The notes under the pieces: generated by a model
Seen by the model: the letters and a program-made list of their open reading frames with translations, nothing else
What the model was told of the DNA's origin: nothing
Database searches by the model: none
Translations under genes and position numbers: made by a program
In this document: positions 8,898 through 17,947 of the stretch, piece after piece
How the letters are laid out: every line of letters begins with the position of its first letter
Numbering within the stretch: the stretch's first letter is position 1
Assembly: GCA_019635635.1 (NCBI GenBank)
Contig: JAHBZB010000002.1
Span: 372,001-436,000 of the forward strand
DNA length: 64,000 bases
Direction of reading: 5' to 3'
Source of the DNA: Xanthobacteraceae bacterium
GTDB taxonomy: Bacteria > Pseudomonadota > Alphaproteobacteria > Rhizobiales > Xanthobacteraceae

Positions 8898-10109
8898 CTA
8901 GCGTCCCGCGACAGCCGGCGCGCGGGTCGCGAAGTATCTGTCGATCGCCGCGGCCATCGCGACCGCGACCTTCTCGCGCCAGACCGTCGAGGTCATCTGC
9001 TTCAAATCCTCCGGGCTCGAGAGATAGCCCAGTTCGAGCAGCACGGACGGCACATCGGGCGCTTTTAAGACCACGAAGCCCGCGGACTTCACTGGCGTCT
9101 TGTGCAGGCGGGCCGCACCCTGGAGGTAGCCGACCAGCGTGCGGGCAAACAGCGCGGAATGATTTTTGGTGTCGCGCTGGGCGAGATCGAACAGGATGTT
9201 GGCGACGTCGTCGGGCTGCGAAGCGAAATTGTAGCCCGCGAGCAGGTCGGCGCGGTTCTCCTTGTCTGCGAGTTTCTGCGCCTCGAAGTCGGAGGCCTGC
9301 TCGGAGACGGTATAGACGGTCGCGCCCGACGCCTCGCCGGTGCCCTTCGAGAGCGAGTCTGCGTGAATAGAAATAAAGAGCGCCGCCGCGTTCGCGCGCG
9401 CAATCGCAACCCGCTCCTCGAGCGCCACGAAGGTATCGTCGTCGCGCGTCATCACCACGCGATAGTGCCCGGAGCGCAAAAGCTGGTCGCGCAATTTCTT
9501 CGCGACTTCGAGCACCACATCTTTCTCGTCGTCGCCGGTCGCAGCCTGCGCGCCGACATCCGGTCCGCCGTGACCCGGATCGATCACGATCAGCGGCCGC
9601 GTGTCGGCGACGTGCGGCTTGGGAGGCACCCTCGCCGCAAGCGTCTGCGGCGGCCGTTCCGGCTGGAGCGCGGTCTTCTGGAAGGTCGCGGCGTCGGTGC
9701 GGACGAGATCGATCACGAGCCGCGCGGGCTGGTCGTCGACCGGCGCGATAACGAAGGTCTTTTCGATCAGCGCAGGCTCGCGCAGATCGATCACGATGCG
9801 CGCCTTGCCCGGCGCGAACTGACCATAACGGAAAGCCGCGACCAGTCCCCGCCCCTGTTTTCCGGCGCCGACCGGCAGGTCGAAGGTCACTTCCGGCAGA
9901 TCGATGACGGCGCGGTTCGGATTGGCGATGGTATAGGCACGAACCTCGACCTTCTTATTGAGATCGATGACCAGCCGCGTGCGGCTGGTGTCCGTGGCGA
10001 GGCGCGTATCGAGCGCGATCACGCGGTCCTTGGTGGCCTTCTGCGCACAGGCCGGGGCCGGCACCGAAAGCGCCAGCATCAGCCCGCATAGAAGAAGCGC
10101 CGCCCTCAT
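8898..10109 (-). CDS. amiC: N-acetylmuramoyl-L-alanine amidase with AMIN domain
   Basis: This 403-residue periplasmic amidase cuts the bond between MurNAc and the stem peptide, usually during septum splitting. The signal peptide ends near PAPACAQ. An AMIN domain (about residues 30-135: RLVIDLNKKVEVRAYTI) is expected to target septal peptidoglycan. The Amidase_3 domain follows, with zinc ligands in DPGHGG and SIHADS, a glutamate in the KDVVLEVAKK helix, and the catalytic glutamate in LLELGYLSSPED. ATG 10109 follows CGGGGC and is preferred to a GTG seven codons earlier. It is divergent from rne, a conserved arrangement in rhizobia. Confidence 0.93.
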   Translation of the reverse strand: MRAALLLCGLMLALSVPAPACAQKATKDRVIALDTRLATDTSRTRLVIDLNKKVEVRAYTIANPNRAVIDLPEVTFDLPVGAGKQGRGLVAAFRYGQFAPGKARIVIDLREPALIEKTFVIAPVDDQPARLVIDLVRTDAATFQKTALQPERPPQTLAARVPPKPHVADTRPLIVIDPGHGGPDVGAQAATGDDEKDVVLEVAKKLRDQLLRSGHYRVVMTRDDDTFVALEERVAIARANAAALFISIHADSLSKGTGEASGATVYTVSEQASDFEAQKLADKENRADLLAGYNFASQPDDVANILFDLAQRDTKNHSALFARTLVGYLQGAARLHKTPVKSAGFVVLKAPDVPSVLLELGYLSSPEDLKQMTSTVWREKVAVAMAAAIDRYFATRAPAVAGR

Positions 10110-10130
10110 ATTGGATTTGCCCCGTACCAC

Positions 10131-10577
10131 GGCGCAATTTTTAGCGGGCTTAAAGTTAAACCCGCGTTTACCGTGGATTTTTGGGCCAAAATCATCAAGA
10201 AATCGAGAGACTTAACCTCTTTGCTTGCCAAGCGGGTGCGGCCAAGCCTACATAAAACCATCACGGTTCGCGGGCGGGATTCGTCCGGGCGAACGGAAGG
10301 CGCGGGTCCGCGACCGGCAACAGAGAATGCCGCGACGCGTAGCGCGCCCAGAGGCGCCCGAAACCACACCGCCAATAACCGTGATGGCGAGAAAGCCTCG
10401 CGCGTTCGTTCGCGACGCTGCCGCCCCGAAACAGGAAGCGACGCCGATGCTGGCACTGCAATCCAAACGGGATCTGATGAAGACCCCGCGCGGCCGCGCA
10501 TCCGCTTCGCGTCACCGTCATTCGCGTTCCAATCAATTCGTGACGCGCGCTGACACAGCGCGCCCAGTGGGAATCTC
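10131..10577 (+). other. amiC/rne divergent intergenic region, probable rne leader
   Basis: No convincing gene is seen in these 447 bases. They must hold the amiC promoter and the rne promoter with a long 5' leader. An imperfect hairpin GCGGGCTTAA...TTAAACCCGC (10144-10165, one mismatch) lies close to amiC. In E. coli the long rne leader mediates autoregulation by RNase E. Whether the same holds here is inference. Confidence 0.5.
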
Positions 10578-13346
10578 ATGGCCAACAAAATGCTTATCGA
10601 CGCCACCCACCCGGAGGAAACCCGGGTCGTGGTCGTCCGCGGCAATCGCGTCGAGGAATTCGACTTCGAATCCGCCAATCGCCGTCCGCTCCGCGGGAAC
10701 ATCTATCTAGCGAAGGTCACGCGCGTCGAACCTTCGTTGCAGGCCGCCTTCGTCGATTACGGCGGCAATCGGCACGGTTTCCTCGCCTTCGGCGAAATCC
10801 ACCCGGACTACTATCAAATCCCGGTCGCAGACCGGCAGCGCCTGATCGAGGAAGAACAGCGCGCTGCCGAAGAATCCGAGCAGCGCCGCCGCAATCGCCA
10901 CAAGGCGAAAGCCGCGGAAGGCGCGGAAAGCATTTCCGAGGACGCCGAGCTTCCCGCGGATACCGAACATCACGACGAGCAGCCGGAAAAGATGCACGTT
11001 GATGCGCAGCCGGACGATCACGGCGAGCATCACGACGAACACGAGCAGCCAGCAGAAGCCGTCACGGCGAGCGAAGCGCGGCCGGAGGCCGAAGCTTCTT
11101 CCGAAGCGCACGACGAACACCCTCACGCCGAAGAAGCGCAAGCAAGCGGCGAAAGCGAACACGAAGCCGGCGAGGCGCAGGAGTCACACGTCGAGGACGT
11201 GGCCGCCGACGAGGCGCCGCTTCCCGAAGTCGTGGAATCCACCGGCGGCGACGCCATGGAAGAAGTGCCGGAGCGCGCACCGCGCCGCCACCGCACCTAC
11301 AAGATTCAAGAGGTCATCAAGCGGCGCCAGATCATCCTGGTGCAGGTCGTGAAAGAAGAGCGCGGCACCAAGGGCGCGGCGTTGACTACTTATCTCTCGC
11401 TCGCCGGACGCTATTCGGTCCTGATGCCGAACACCGCGCGCGGCGGCGGCATTTCCCGCAAGATCACCGACGGCGCCGACCGCCGCCGCCTGAAAGATCT
11501 CGTCTCCGATCTCGAAGTGCCGGAAGGCATGGGCGTGATCCTGCGCACCGCGGGTGCGGCGCGCACCAAGACCGAAATCAAGCGCGACTTCGAATATCTG
11601 CTGCGCCAGTGGGAACAGGTGCGCGAGCATACCCTGAACTCTACCGCGCCCGCCCTCGTCTACGAGGAAGGCTCGCTGGTGAAGCGCGCGATCCGCGATC
11701 TCTATAATAAAGACATCGACGATATCATCGTCGCCGGCGACGACGCCTACAAGGATTCCAAAGAGTTCATGCGCATGCTCATGCCGAGCCATGCCAAGAA
11801 CGTGAAGCCTTATCGCGATACGCTCCCGGTATTCTCCCGCTACGGCGTCGAGCATCAACTCGATGCGATGTTCTCGCCGGTCGTGCAGCTCAAGTCCGGC
11901 GGCTACATCGTCATCAATCCGACCGAGGCGCTGGTCTCGATCGACGTTAACTCGGGCCGCGCCACGCGCGAACACAACATCGAAGACACCGCGCTCAAAA
12001 CCAATCTCGAAGCGTCGGAAGAAATCGCCCGCCAGCTTCGCCTGCGCGACCTTGCCGGTCTCATCGTGATCGACTTCATCGACATGGAAGAGAACCGCAA
12101 CAACCGCGCGGTCGAGCGCAAGATGAAGGACTGCCTGAAGCACGATCGTGCGCGCATCCAGGTCGGCCGCATCTCGCATTTCGGCCTGATGGAAATGTCG
12201 CGCCAGCGCATCCGCCAAGGCGTGCTGGAAAGCTCCACCGAAATCTGCCCGACCTGCGGCGGCACCGGCCACATGCGCTCGGTGTCCTCGGTCGCGCTGC
12301 ATCTGTTGCGCGCGCTCGAAGAGCAACTGATGAAGTCGGCAGCGAACGACCTGATCGTGCGCACCCGGCCCGATACCGCGCTCTATCTCCTGAACCATAA
12401 GCGCGCGCATTTGCGTGATCTCGAAGGCCGCTTCGGCGTGACCATCATCGTGCAGTCGGACGCGACGCTCTCAGGCCAGCAGTATTTCGTGGTCGAGAAA
12501 GGCGGTGCTGCGAGCGGTGTCGCCAATCCGAACCTCGCGCGCCCCGGCTCTGAAATGCCGATCGACGAACTCGACGAAGCCGACGATCACGTCGAGGAGG
12601 AAACCGAAGAGGAAGAGACCTCGGAAGAAGTTTCCGCCGAGAGCGCGGAAGACGAAGAACAGCCGCAAGGCGAACAGCCGGGTGGCCGCCGCCGCAAGCG
12701 GCGCGGGCGCCGCGGCGGCAGAGGCCGCGATCGCGACCGCGGCGAGAAGCCGAACCGCGATACCGCGCCCCATCAGGAAGCGCAGTCCGAAAACGAAACG
12801 CAGGGCGAAGACTTCGCCGGCGAAACGCAGGACGCCGAAGGCAACGCGGGGAACGAAGAACGTCACGCCGAAAACGGCGGCGAACAGCAGGGCGAGCGCA
12901 AACGCCGCCGGCGCGGACGCCGCGGCGGCAGACGCAATCGCCGCGACCGTTTCCAGAACGGAGAGCAGCCGCGCGACGAACACACGGAGCCGAACGGAAA
13001 CTTCACCGGATCGTCCGAGTTCGACGAGATCGACACCACGCCGCAGCCTGAGCCGCGCGTGCCAATCGACGAGCAGCCCGAAGCGCGGCCCGCGTTGCTG
13101 GAAAATCCCGGCACCGCGCCGCAGTTCGCGACCGAGCAACCCGCGTCGATGTCCGACGAAGCGCCGAAGCGCCGCTCCACCGTGCGCGAAGCGCCACCGG
13201 CCGCGCGCTTCGACGACAGCGTTCCGTCAGGCACCGTTTACGAGCGCACGGAAAGCCCGCCGCTTGCGTCGGAGAACGGCGATCACGACAACGCCCCTGC
13301 CCAGTCGGAGAACAAGACTCCGAAAAAGGGCTGGTGGCGCCGCTAG
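10578..13346 (+). CDS. rne: Ribonuclease E
   Basis: This 922-residue essential endoribonuclease performs mRNA decay and rRNA/tRNA processing and scaffolds the degradosome. The N-terminal RNase H-like and S1 region (VDYGGNRHGFLAFGEI) is interrupted by an acidic, His/Glu-rich insertion (about residues 90-238), a known feature of alphaproteobacterial RNase E. The catalytic aspartates are Asp456 (SIDVNSG) and Asp499 (VIDFIDM), with the same 43-residue spacing as E. coli Asp303/Asp346. The Zn-link is CPTCGG (Cys557, Cys560). The C-terminal third is disordered, with two Arg-rich RNA-binding stretches (RRRKRRGRRGGRGRD and RKRRRRGRRGGRRNRRD) separated by acidic runs. ATG 10578 follows GGGAA. Confidence 0.96.
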   Translation: MANKMLIDATHPEETRVVVVRGNRVEEFDFESANRRPLRGNIYLAKVTRVEPSLQAAFVDYGGNRHGFLAFGEIHPDYYQIPVADRQRLIEEEQRAAEESEQRRRNRHKAKAAEGAESISEDAELPADTEHHDEQPEKMHVDAQPDDHGEHHDEHEQPAEAVTASEARPEAEASSEAHDEHPHAEEAQASGESEHEAGEAQESHVEDVAADEAPLPEVVESTGGDAMEEVPERAPRRHRTYKIQEVIKRRQIILVQVVKEERGTKGAALTTYLSLAGRYSVLMPNTARGGGISRKITDGADRRRLKDLVSDLEVPEGMGVILRTAGAARTKTEIKRDFEYLLRQWEQVREHTLNSTAPALVYEEGSLVKRAIRDLYNKDIDDIIVAGDDAYKDSKEFMRMLMPSHAKNVKPYRDTLPVFSRYGVEHQLDAMFSPVVQLKSGGYIVINPTEALVSIDVNSGRATREHNIEDTALKTNLEASEEIARQLRLRDLAGLIVIDFIDMEENRNNRAVERKMKDCLKHDRARIQVGRISHFGLMEMSRQRIRQGVLESSTEICPTCGGTGHMRSVSSVALHLLRALEEQLMKSAANDLIVRTRPDTALYLLNHKRAHLRDLEGRFGVTIIVQSDATLSGQQYFVVEKGGAASGVANPNLARPGSEMPIDELDEADDHVEEETEEEETSEEVSAESAEDEEQPQGEQPGGRRRKRRGRRGGRGRDRDRGEKPNRDTAPHQEAQSENETQGEDFAGETQDAEGNAGNEERHAENGGEQQGERKRRRRGRRGGRRNRRDRFQNGEQPRDEHTEPNGNFTGSSEFDEIDTTPQPEPRVPIDEQPEARPALLENPGTAPQFATEQPASMSDEAPKRRSTVREAPPAARFDDSVPSGTVYERTESPPLASENGDHDNAPAQSENKTPKKGWWRR

Positions 13347-13351
13347 GAGTA

Positions 13352-14896
13352 TTATTCCGGCAGGCCGACCATTCTAAGTGCCTCGCTCATTGGATTTGCC
13401 AAGGCGGGCGCACAATCGACACCTGCGAATTGGCGACCAAAGCGAAAGGTAGGGTGCAATTCCAAAACTTTCGCTGCGGCCGCCTTCGCCTCATTGAGGC
13501 GACCTAGTTTGGCGAGCGCTGCGGCGAGCTGAACATACGTGATGCTGTGCGCGGGATTTGCTTGAACCGATTTATACGCGGCTTGGGCCGCACGGTCGTA
13601 ATGCCCTAGGCAAAATTGTCCCATGGCCTGTGCATCGTAGGCGGCGAACGCCCACGGATCGAGCGGGCTGAGGCGCATGCCGCGTTCGCTCCATTCGATT
13701 GCGCGTTCGGCGTTAGCGCTCCACGCAAGCATTACGCTACCTAAAATATATGTCAGCGCAGACGATGGGCTGATCGCAAGCGCTGCTTCAAGCGCGACGA
13801 ACGCCGCGGCTCGATCACGGCCATCCATACCAATAGAAAAACCGGCGAGTGTAAGTGCTCGAGGGTCATCGCGGCCAAAAGCAACCGCTGACTCGGCACA
13901 GCGAACGGAGGCTAACCTTTCCTCTTCACGCAGTCCGCCGCGCAGGAACAGGCAATGGTGGCACATGGCTGCGTTTGCGTGCGCCAATGCGTAGGCCGGA
14001 TCGAGCGCCAGCGCGCGATCGAGCAACACAAGCGCCTTGGTCACCCGGTCAGGCATCCCGGAATCGACATCCGCCTGGGACTGTAAAACAAGATCGTAAG
14101 CATCCAGACTGTCGGGCCGCTTCCGGCTCACGCGCTCCGCTTCAGCGCGACGCAAGCTCGGCTCGATGGAACTCACCACGTTGAGGGCGATTTCATCCTG
14201 AAGTGCGAACACGTCGTTCAGCGGACGATCGAAGCGCTCGCTCCACAATTGATGACCGTTTTCCGCCTCGACCATTTGCGCCGAGACGCGGATGCGCTTG
14301 CCATCCTTGCGAACGCTTCCCTGTACTAGGTAACGCACGCCCAGTTCGCGCGCGATCTGCCGGACGTCGACCGCTTTCGACTTGTAGGCGAAACTGGAGT
14401 TGCGAGCGATGACGAACAGCCACTTGATGCGTGACAGTCCGGCGACAATGTCCTCGATCATCCCGTCCGCGAAATATTCCTGTTCCGCCTCGCCGCTCAG
14501 ATTGACGAATGGAACCACGGCGACAGACGGCTTGTCCGGCAGTGCCGGAGGAGAACTGCGCGTTGGTTCGACAGCATCGCTATGCATCGAGACGGACGGC
14601 CCGACATATCGGTAACCGCGCCGCGGCAGCGTTTCGATCCAGTCAGCGCCGCCTGCCTGTTCGAACACGCGGCGCAGGGCCGCGATCTGCACCGTCAGGT
14701 TACTTTCTTCAACCGCCAATCCGGGCCAGGCCGCCTCGAACAGGACGTCCTTTGAAACGAGTTCGCCCGCACGCTCGAGAAGCGTCCGAAGCAAAGCCAC
14801 CGCGCGTTGGCCCAATACGGTCGGCTCCGTGCCGCGAAGCACAATTTCGGCATCTTCATCCAGTCGAAACGGGCCGAATTCGTAGGCTTTCGCCAT
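13352..14896 (-). CDS. CadC-like regulator: winged helix, TolB-like region and TPRs
   Basis: This 514-residue protein begins with an OmpR/PhoB-type winged helix (about residues 1-100; ESNLTVQIAALRRVF and ETLPRRGYRYVG are the recognition-helix and wing signatures). A middle domain (SVAVVPFVNLSGEAEQEYFADG ... GVRYLVQGSVRKDG) resembles the one found in CadC-like and adenylate-cyclase-associated proteins. C-terminal tetratricopeptide repeats follow. No transmembrane helix is obvious, so it is probably cytoplasmic. It is divergent from the cupin gene, which it may control. Its stop lies five bases from that of rne, convergent, without a visible terminator between them. Confidence 0.8.
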   Translation of the reverse strand: MAKAYEFGPFRLDEDAEIVLRGTEPTVLGQRAVALLRTLLERAGELVSKDVLFEAAWPGLAVEESNLTVQIAALRRVFEQAGGADWIETLPRRGYRYVGPSVSMHSDAVEPTRSSPPALPDKPSVAVVPFVNLSGEAEQEYFADGMIEDIVAGLSRIKWLFVIARNSSFAYKSKAVDVRQIARELGVRYLVQGSVRKDGKRIRVSAQMVEAENGHQLWSERFDRPLNDVFALQDEIALNVVSSIEPSLRRAEAERVSRKRPDSLDAYDLVLQSQADVDSGMPDRVTKALVLLDRALALDPAYALAHANAAMCHHCLFLRGGLREEERLASVRCAESAVAFGRDDPRALTLAGFSIGMDGRDRAAAFVALEAALAISPSSALTYILGSVMLAWSANAERAIEWSERGMRLSPLDPWAFAAYDAQAMGQFCLGHYDRAAQAAYKSVQANPAHSITYVQLAAALAKLGRLNEAKAAAAKVLELHPTFRFGRQFAGVDCAPALANPMSEALRMVGLPE

Positions 14897-15025
14897 CGGC
14901 GGATCGCTCTCGTTCGGAAAAGTTTAGCAACTATTTCGCACCGGTTTCACGACCTGCCGGGCAAGCCGAACGATAGTGCGGCGATCAGTCGGCGCGATCA
15001 AGCGCCGCAAGCGATGGAGGATATG

Positions 15026-15487
15026 ATGAGCGCGAAAGCTGTTGTCCGCAGACCCGGCGAAGGCAAACAGGTCTCGCTGGCCGGCAAACCGCTGGTGTTT
15101 CTGGTAACCGGACAAGATACCAAACACACCTCGATGTTCGACTGGACATTGCCAGCCGGCTTTTCCACCGGCACACATGTTCATCGCGTTCAGGAAGAGA
15201 CGTTTTACGTTCTGGAGGGCGAATGCGAGTGGCATGTGGGCGGAGAAAAAATCCAGGCCAAGCCAGGGACATATGTGTTCATTCCGCCGGGGGTTCCGCA
15301 CAACATCGCCAACGCCAGCGACAAGCCCGCCCGGATGATCATGACCGTGTCGCCTCCCGGACACGAACAGTACTTCGAGGAACTGGTGAAGCTCGTTACG
15401 CCAGCCGGTCCGCCGGACGCCACCGCCATCGCAAAACTGCGGGCGCGCTTCGACACCGAGCAACTCTCGGCCCTGAAGGCCGACTGA
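15026..15487 (+). CDS. Cupin-domain protein
   Basis: This 153-residue single-domain cupin has metal-ligand motif 1 in GTHVHRVQEETFYVLEGECE (His, His, Glu) and motif 2 in GTYVFIPPGVPHNIAN (His), so a bound metal is likely. The substrate is unknown. Of three adjacent ATGs, 15026 has the best spacing (five bases) to GGAGG at 15016-15020. It is divergent from the CadC-like regulator, whose gene starts 130 bases away. Confidence 0.8.
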   Translation: MSAKAVVRRPGEGKQVSLAGKPLVFLVTGQDTKHTSMFDWTLPAGFSTGTHVHRVQEETFYVLEGECEWHVGGEKIQAKPGTYVFIPPGVPHNIANASDKPARMIMTVSPPGHEQYFEELVKLVTPAGPPDATAIAKLRARFDTEQLSALKAD

Positions 15488-15675
15488 ACGCACGGCCTTA
15501 GCCCGTTCCGGGATCCCCTTCGGACCGCAATGGTTCCGGAAGTTTAGCCGGTCCCGATAAACAAACGTTCATCCTGACGCCTTTGCGCCGCCACAGAGTC
15601 CGCTGAAACTTCTATCGTTCCAGCGGCCTCGCGGCCTATACTGGGTACGCGGCGAACAAGAAGAGAGATCAGGAC

Positions 15676-16059
15676 ATGAAGTCCATTGTGAAGAGTTCAC
15701 TCGCGGCGGCTGCACTCCTGCTCGGCGCGTCGGTCGCGGCCGATGCGCGGCCGGTGCTGGTCACGAACGACCTCAACGTGCGCACCGGACCCGGTACGCA
15801 GAATCCGTCGATCGGCGTCATTCCCGGCGGCTCCACCGCTGAAATCGGACGCTGCTACGATGGCTGGTGCGAAATCGCATGGGGCAACCTGCGCGGTTTT
15901 TCGAGCCAGGCCTATCTCGACGGTCACGGCCCGACTTACGTTGCGCCGCCCCCGCCTCCGCCGGTCTATTACGGCCCGCGCCGTTATTACGGCCCCGGCC
16001 CGTATTACGGACCCGGTCCTTATTTCTACGGTCCGCGCCCCTACTGGCGCCGCTGGTAA
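15676..16059 (+). CDS. Exported SH3b-domain protein with Tyr/Pro/Gly tail
   Basis: This 127-residue protein has a signal peptide (cleaved near VAADA), a bacterial SH3 domain (about residues 25-80: NDLNVRTGPGTQNPSIGVIP ... GWCEIAWGNLRGFSSQAYL) and a tail of repeated YYGPGPY units. SH3b domains often bind peptidoglycan. The two cysteines in GRCYDGWC may form a disulphide. ATG 15676 is preceded by AAGAGAGATCAGG. The gene is followed by its own terminator. Confidence 0.8.
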   Translation: MKSIVKSSLAAAALLLGASVAADARPVLVTNDLNVRTGPGTQNPSIGVIPGGSTAEIGRCYDGWCEIAWGNLRGFSSQAYLDGHGPTYVAPPPPPPVYYGPRRYYGPGPYYGPGPYFYGPRPYWRRW

Positions 16060-16080
16060 TAACCGGCACGCAGATTTGAA

Positions 16081-16113
16081 AACGCCGCGCGAGGCCCGCG
16101 CGGCGTTTTTTGT
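16081..16113 (+). terminator. Rho-independent terminator of the SH3b gene
   Basis: A perfect 11-bp GC-rich stem (16081-16091 with 16097-16107, loop AGGCC) is followed by TTTTTGTTTTT. Confidence 0.9.
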
Positions 16114-16222
16114 TTTTCGATCCGTCGGATTTTCGACGATCTGCGGATATTGGCGTAAACCAATTTTTGCCATCGCGTTTCCGCGATCCTGACCCGCAAC
16201 GACGGGCCTGCTAAAGTAGCGC

Positions 16223-16582
16223 ATGGATTCGCCGCTCTTCCGCTTCGCCCGCTTCATTGCACTCGGATTCGCGCTCACGCTCGCGCCGAATGCGCTTGCA
16301 CAGCAGGTGCCGGCGGCGAAGCCTGATCTGCGCTACGAATGCGACGGCCAGACGCGAGGCAAGATCGGTTTCACGATCTGGAGCGCGCAAGGCATCTGCG
16401 TGCGCGATGCGGGCGGCAAGTCCGCCGTTCTTCGGTGCACCGTGTCGGCTTCCGCCATCGACATTCCGTCCAAGATCGGCGCAGAACGCATCGACCGCGC
16501 GAGCGGAAAGTTCAGCGGCATCTTCGGCGCGACCAACCGCCCCGCGCCGTATGGCGGCTCGTGCAAGGAAGTGAAGCCGTAA
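16223..16582 (+). CDS. Exported hypothetical protein
   Basis: This is a 119-residue protein with a signal peptide ending near PNALAQ. Four cysteines (YECDG, GICVRD, LRCTV, GSCKE) suggest two periplasmic disulphides. Beta-strand-rich composition (GKFSGIFGATNRPAPYGGSC). The family is not recognised. It is convergent with the aminotransferase gene, 10 bases between stops. Confidence 0.7.
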   Translation: MDSPLFRFARFIALGFALTLAPNALAQQVPAAKPDLRYECDGQTRGKIGFTIWSAQGICVRDAGGKSAVLRCTVSASAIDIPSKIGAERIDRASGKFSGIFGATNRPAPYGGSCKEVKP

Positions 16583-16592
16583 CGCGAAGCGC

Positions 16593-17768
16593 CTAGCGCT
16601 TCAGCCAGTTGCCGATCCGCTCGACCGCTTCGTGCATCTCTTCCGCCGAGCCTGCGTAGCAGAAGCGGAGATAATGCGTGCCGCGTGAAGTGTCGAAATC
16701 GACGCCGGAAGTCGCGGCGACGCCCGCCTCGTCCAGCATCTTCTTCGCGAAATCAAGCGAGTCGTTCGTGAAGCGCGCGACATTCGCGTACAAATAAAAC
16801 GCGCCGTCGGCTGGCAGGAAATTGTCCAGACCCGCTTGCGGCAGGCCTTCGATCAGAATGCGCCGGTTCGCTTCATAGCCGCGCTTGATCGCATCCATCT
16901 CTTCGCGGCCGTCGAAGGCGGCTTCGGCGGCGACCTGCGAAAGCGTCGGCACCGAGATCGCAAGATTCTGTTGCAGGCGTTCGACCGAACGCACGAAGGA
17001 CTCCGGCACCACCATCCAGCCGACGCGCCAGCCGGTCATGCAGAAATATTTCGAGAACGAATTGATGACGAAAACGTCATCGGAAAACTTCGCCGCAGTC
17101 TCGCCAAAGAAAGCGTAATCCAGCCCGTGATAGATTTCGTCGGAGATGAAGCGGATCCCCACCTCTTCGCAGGCTTCGATCAGCTCTTTCAGTTGCTCCG
17201 GCGCGATCATGGTGCCGGTCGGGTTCGCGGGGGAAGCCACGATCACGCCCGCAAGCGGCTCCTTCGCGTGTTCGGCGAGCAACGCCTCCTTTGTGATCGC
17301 CCAACGATCGCGCTCCGAAATTTCGATTTCGACCGGACGGCATCCGAGCGCGCGCAGGATATTGCGATACGGCGGATAGCCGGGAGAGGCCATCGCGACC
17401 CGATCGCCCGGTTCGAACAGCGAGAGAAACGCCAGAATGAAGCCGCCCGAGGAGCCGGTCGTGACCACGATCCGTGCCGGATCGACCTCCATCCGGTGCT
17501 GCTCGCGGTAGTAGCGCGCGATGCGGTTACGCAGCGACGGGATGCCGAGCGCGGTGGTGTAGCCGACCCGGCCCGCGTCGAGCGCCGCCTTCGCGGCGGC
17601 AATCGCAGTCGCCGGCGCATTGGCCGCGGGCTGGCCGACTTCCATGTGAATCACATGCCCCCCCGCGGCCTCGATCCGGGCGGCATGTTCCATCACGTCC
17701 ATGACCATGAAGGGCGGCACGTCGCTGCGCGCCGAGGGCACGAGCAGCCCCCGCGCCTTCGCCTGCAT
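16593..17768 (-). CDS. PLP-dependent class I/II aminotransferase
   Basis: This 391-residue fold-type I aminotransferase of the aspartate-aminotransferase superfamily has substrate and PLP features in TTGSSGGF, SPANPTGT (Asn) and SDEIYHGLDY (Asp and Tyr). The Schiff-base lysine is in SFSKYFCMTGWRVGW, with the C-terminal arginine in YLRFCYA. The exact amino acid substrate cannot be read from sequence. The frame is open upstream. ATG 17768 follows GGGAAGG about ten bases away and matches the family start; 17798 is an alternative. Confidence 0.88.
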   Translation of the reverse strand: MQAKARGLLVPSARSDVPPFMVMDVMEHAARIEAAGGHVIHMEVGQPAANAPATAIAAAKAALDAGRVGYTTALGIPSLRNRIARYYREQHRMEVDPARIVVTTGSSGGFILAFLSLFEPGDRVAMASPGYPPYRNILRALGCRPVEIEISERDRWAITKEALLAEHAKEPLAGVIVASPANPTGTMIAPEQLKELIEACEEVGIRFISDEIYHGLDYAFFGETAAKFSDDVFVINSFSKYFCMTGWRVGWMVVPESFVRSVERLQQNLAISVPTLSQVAAEAAFDGREEMDAIKRGYEANRRILIEGLPQAGLDNFLPADGAFYLYANVARFTNDSLDFAKKMLDEAGVAATSGVDFDTSRGTHYLRFCYAGSAEEMHEAVERIGNWLKR

Positions 17769-17947
17769 GACCGTTTTGCCTTCCCGTTTTGGCCGCATAA
17801 ACAATGCCCCGCTCTCGCCGTATTCCCGCGTTCCGTTGCGTAAAATACGCGGTCGCCACGGCGCTTTCCGGGGCGGCGCGTTGACCCGCCGGGCCTGCGA
17901 CTCTATTTCGTGCCCGGATTCCCGACTGGAACGCTTTGATTTCACCG

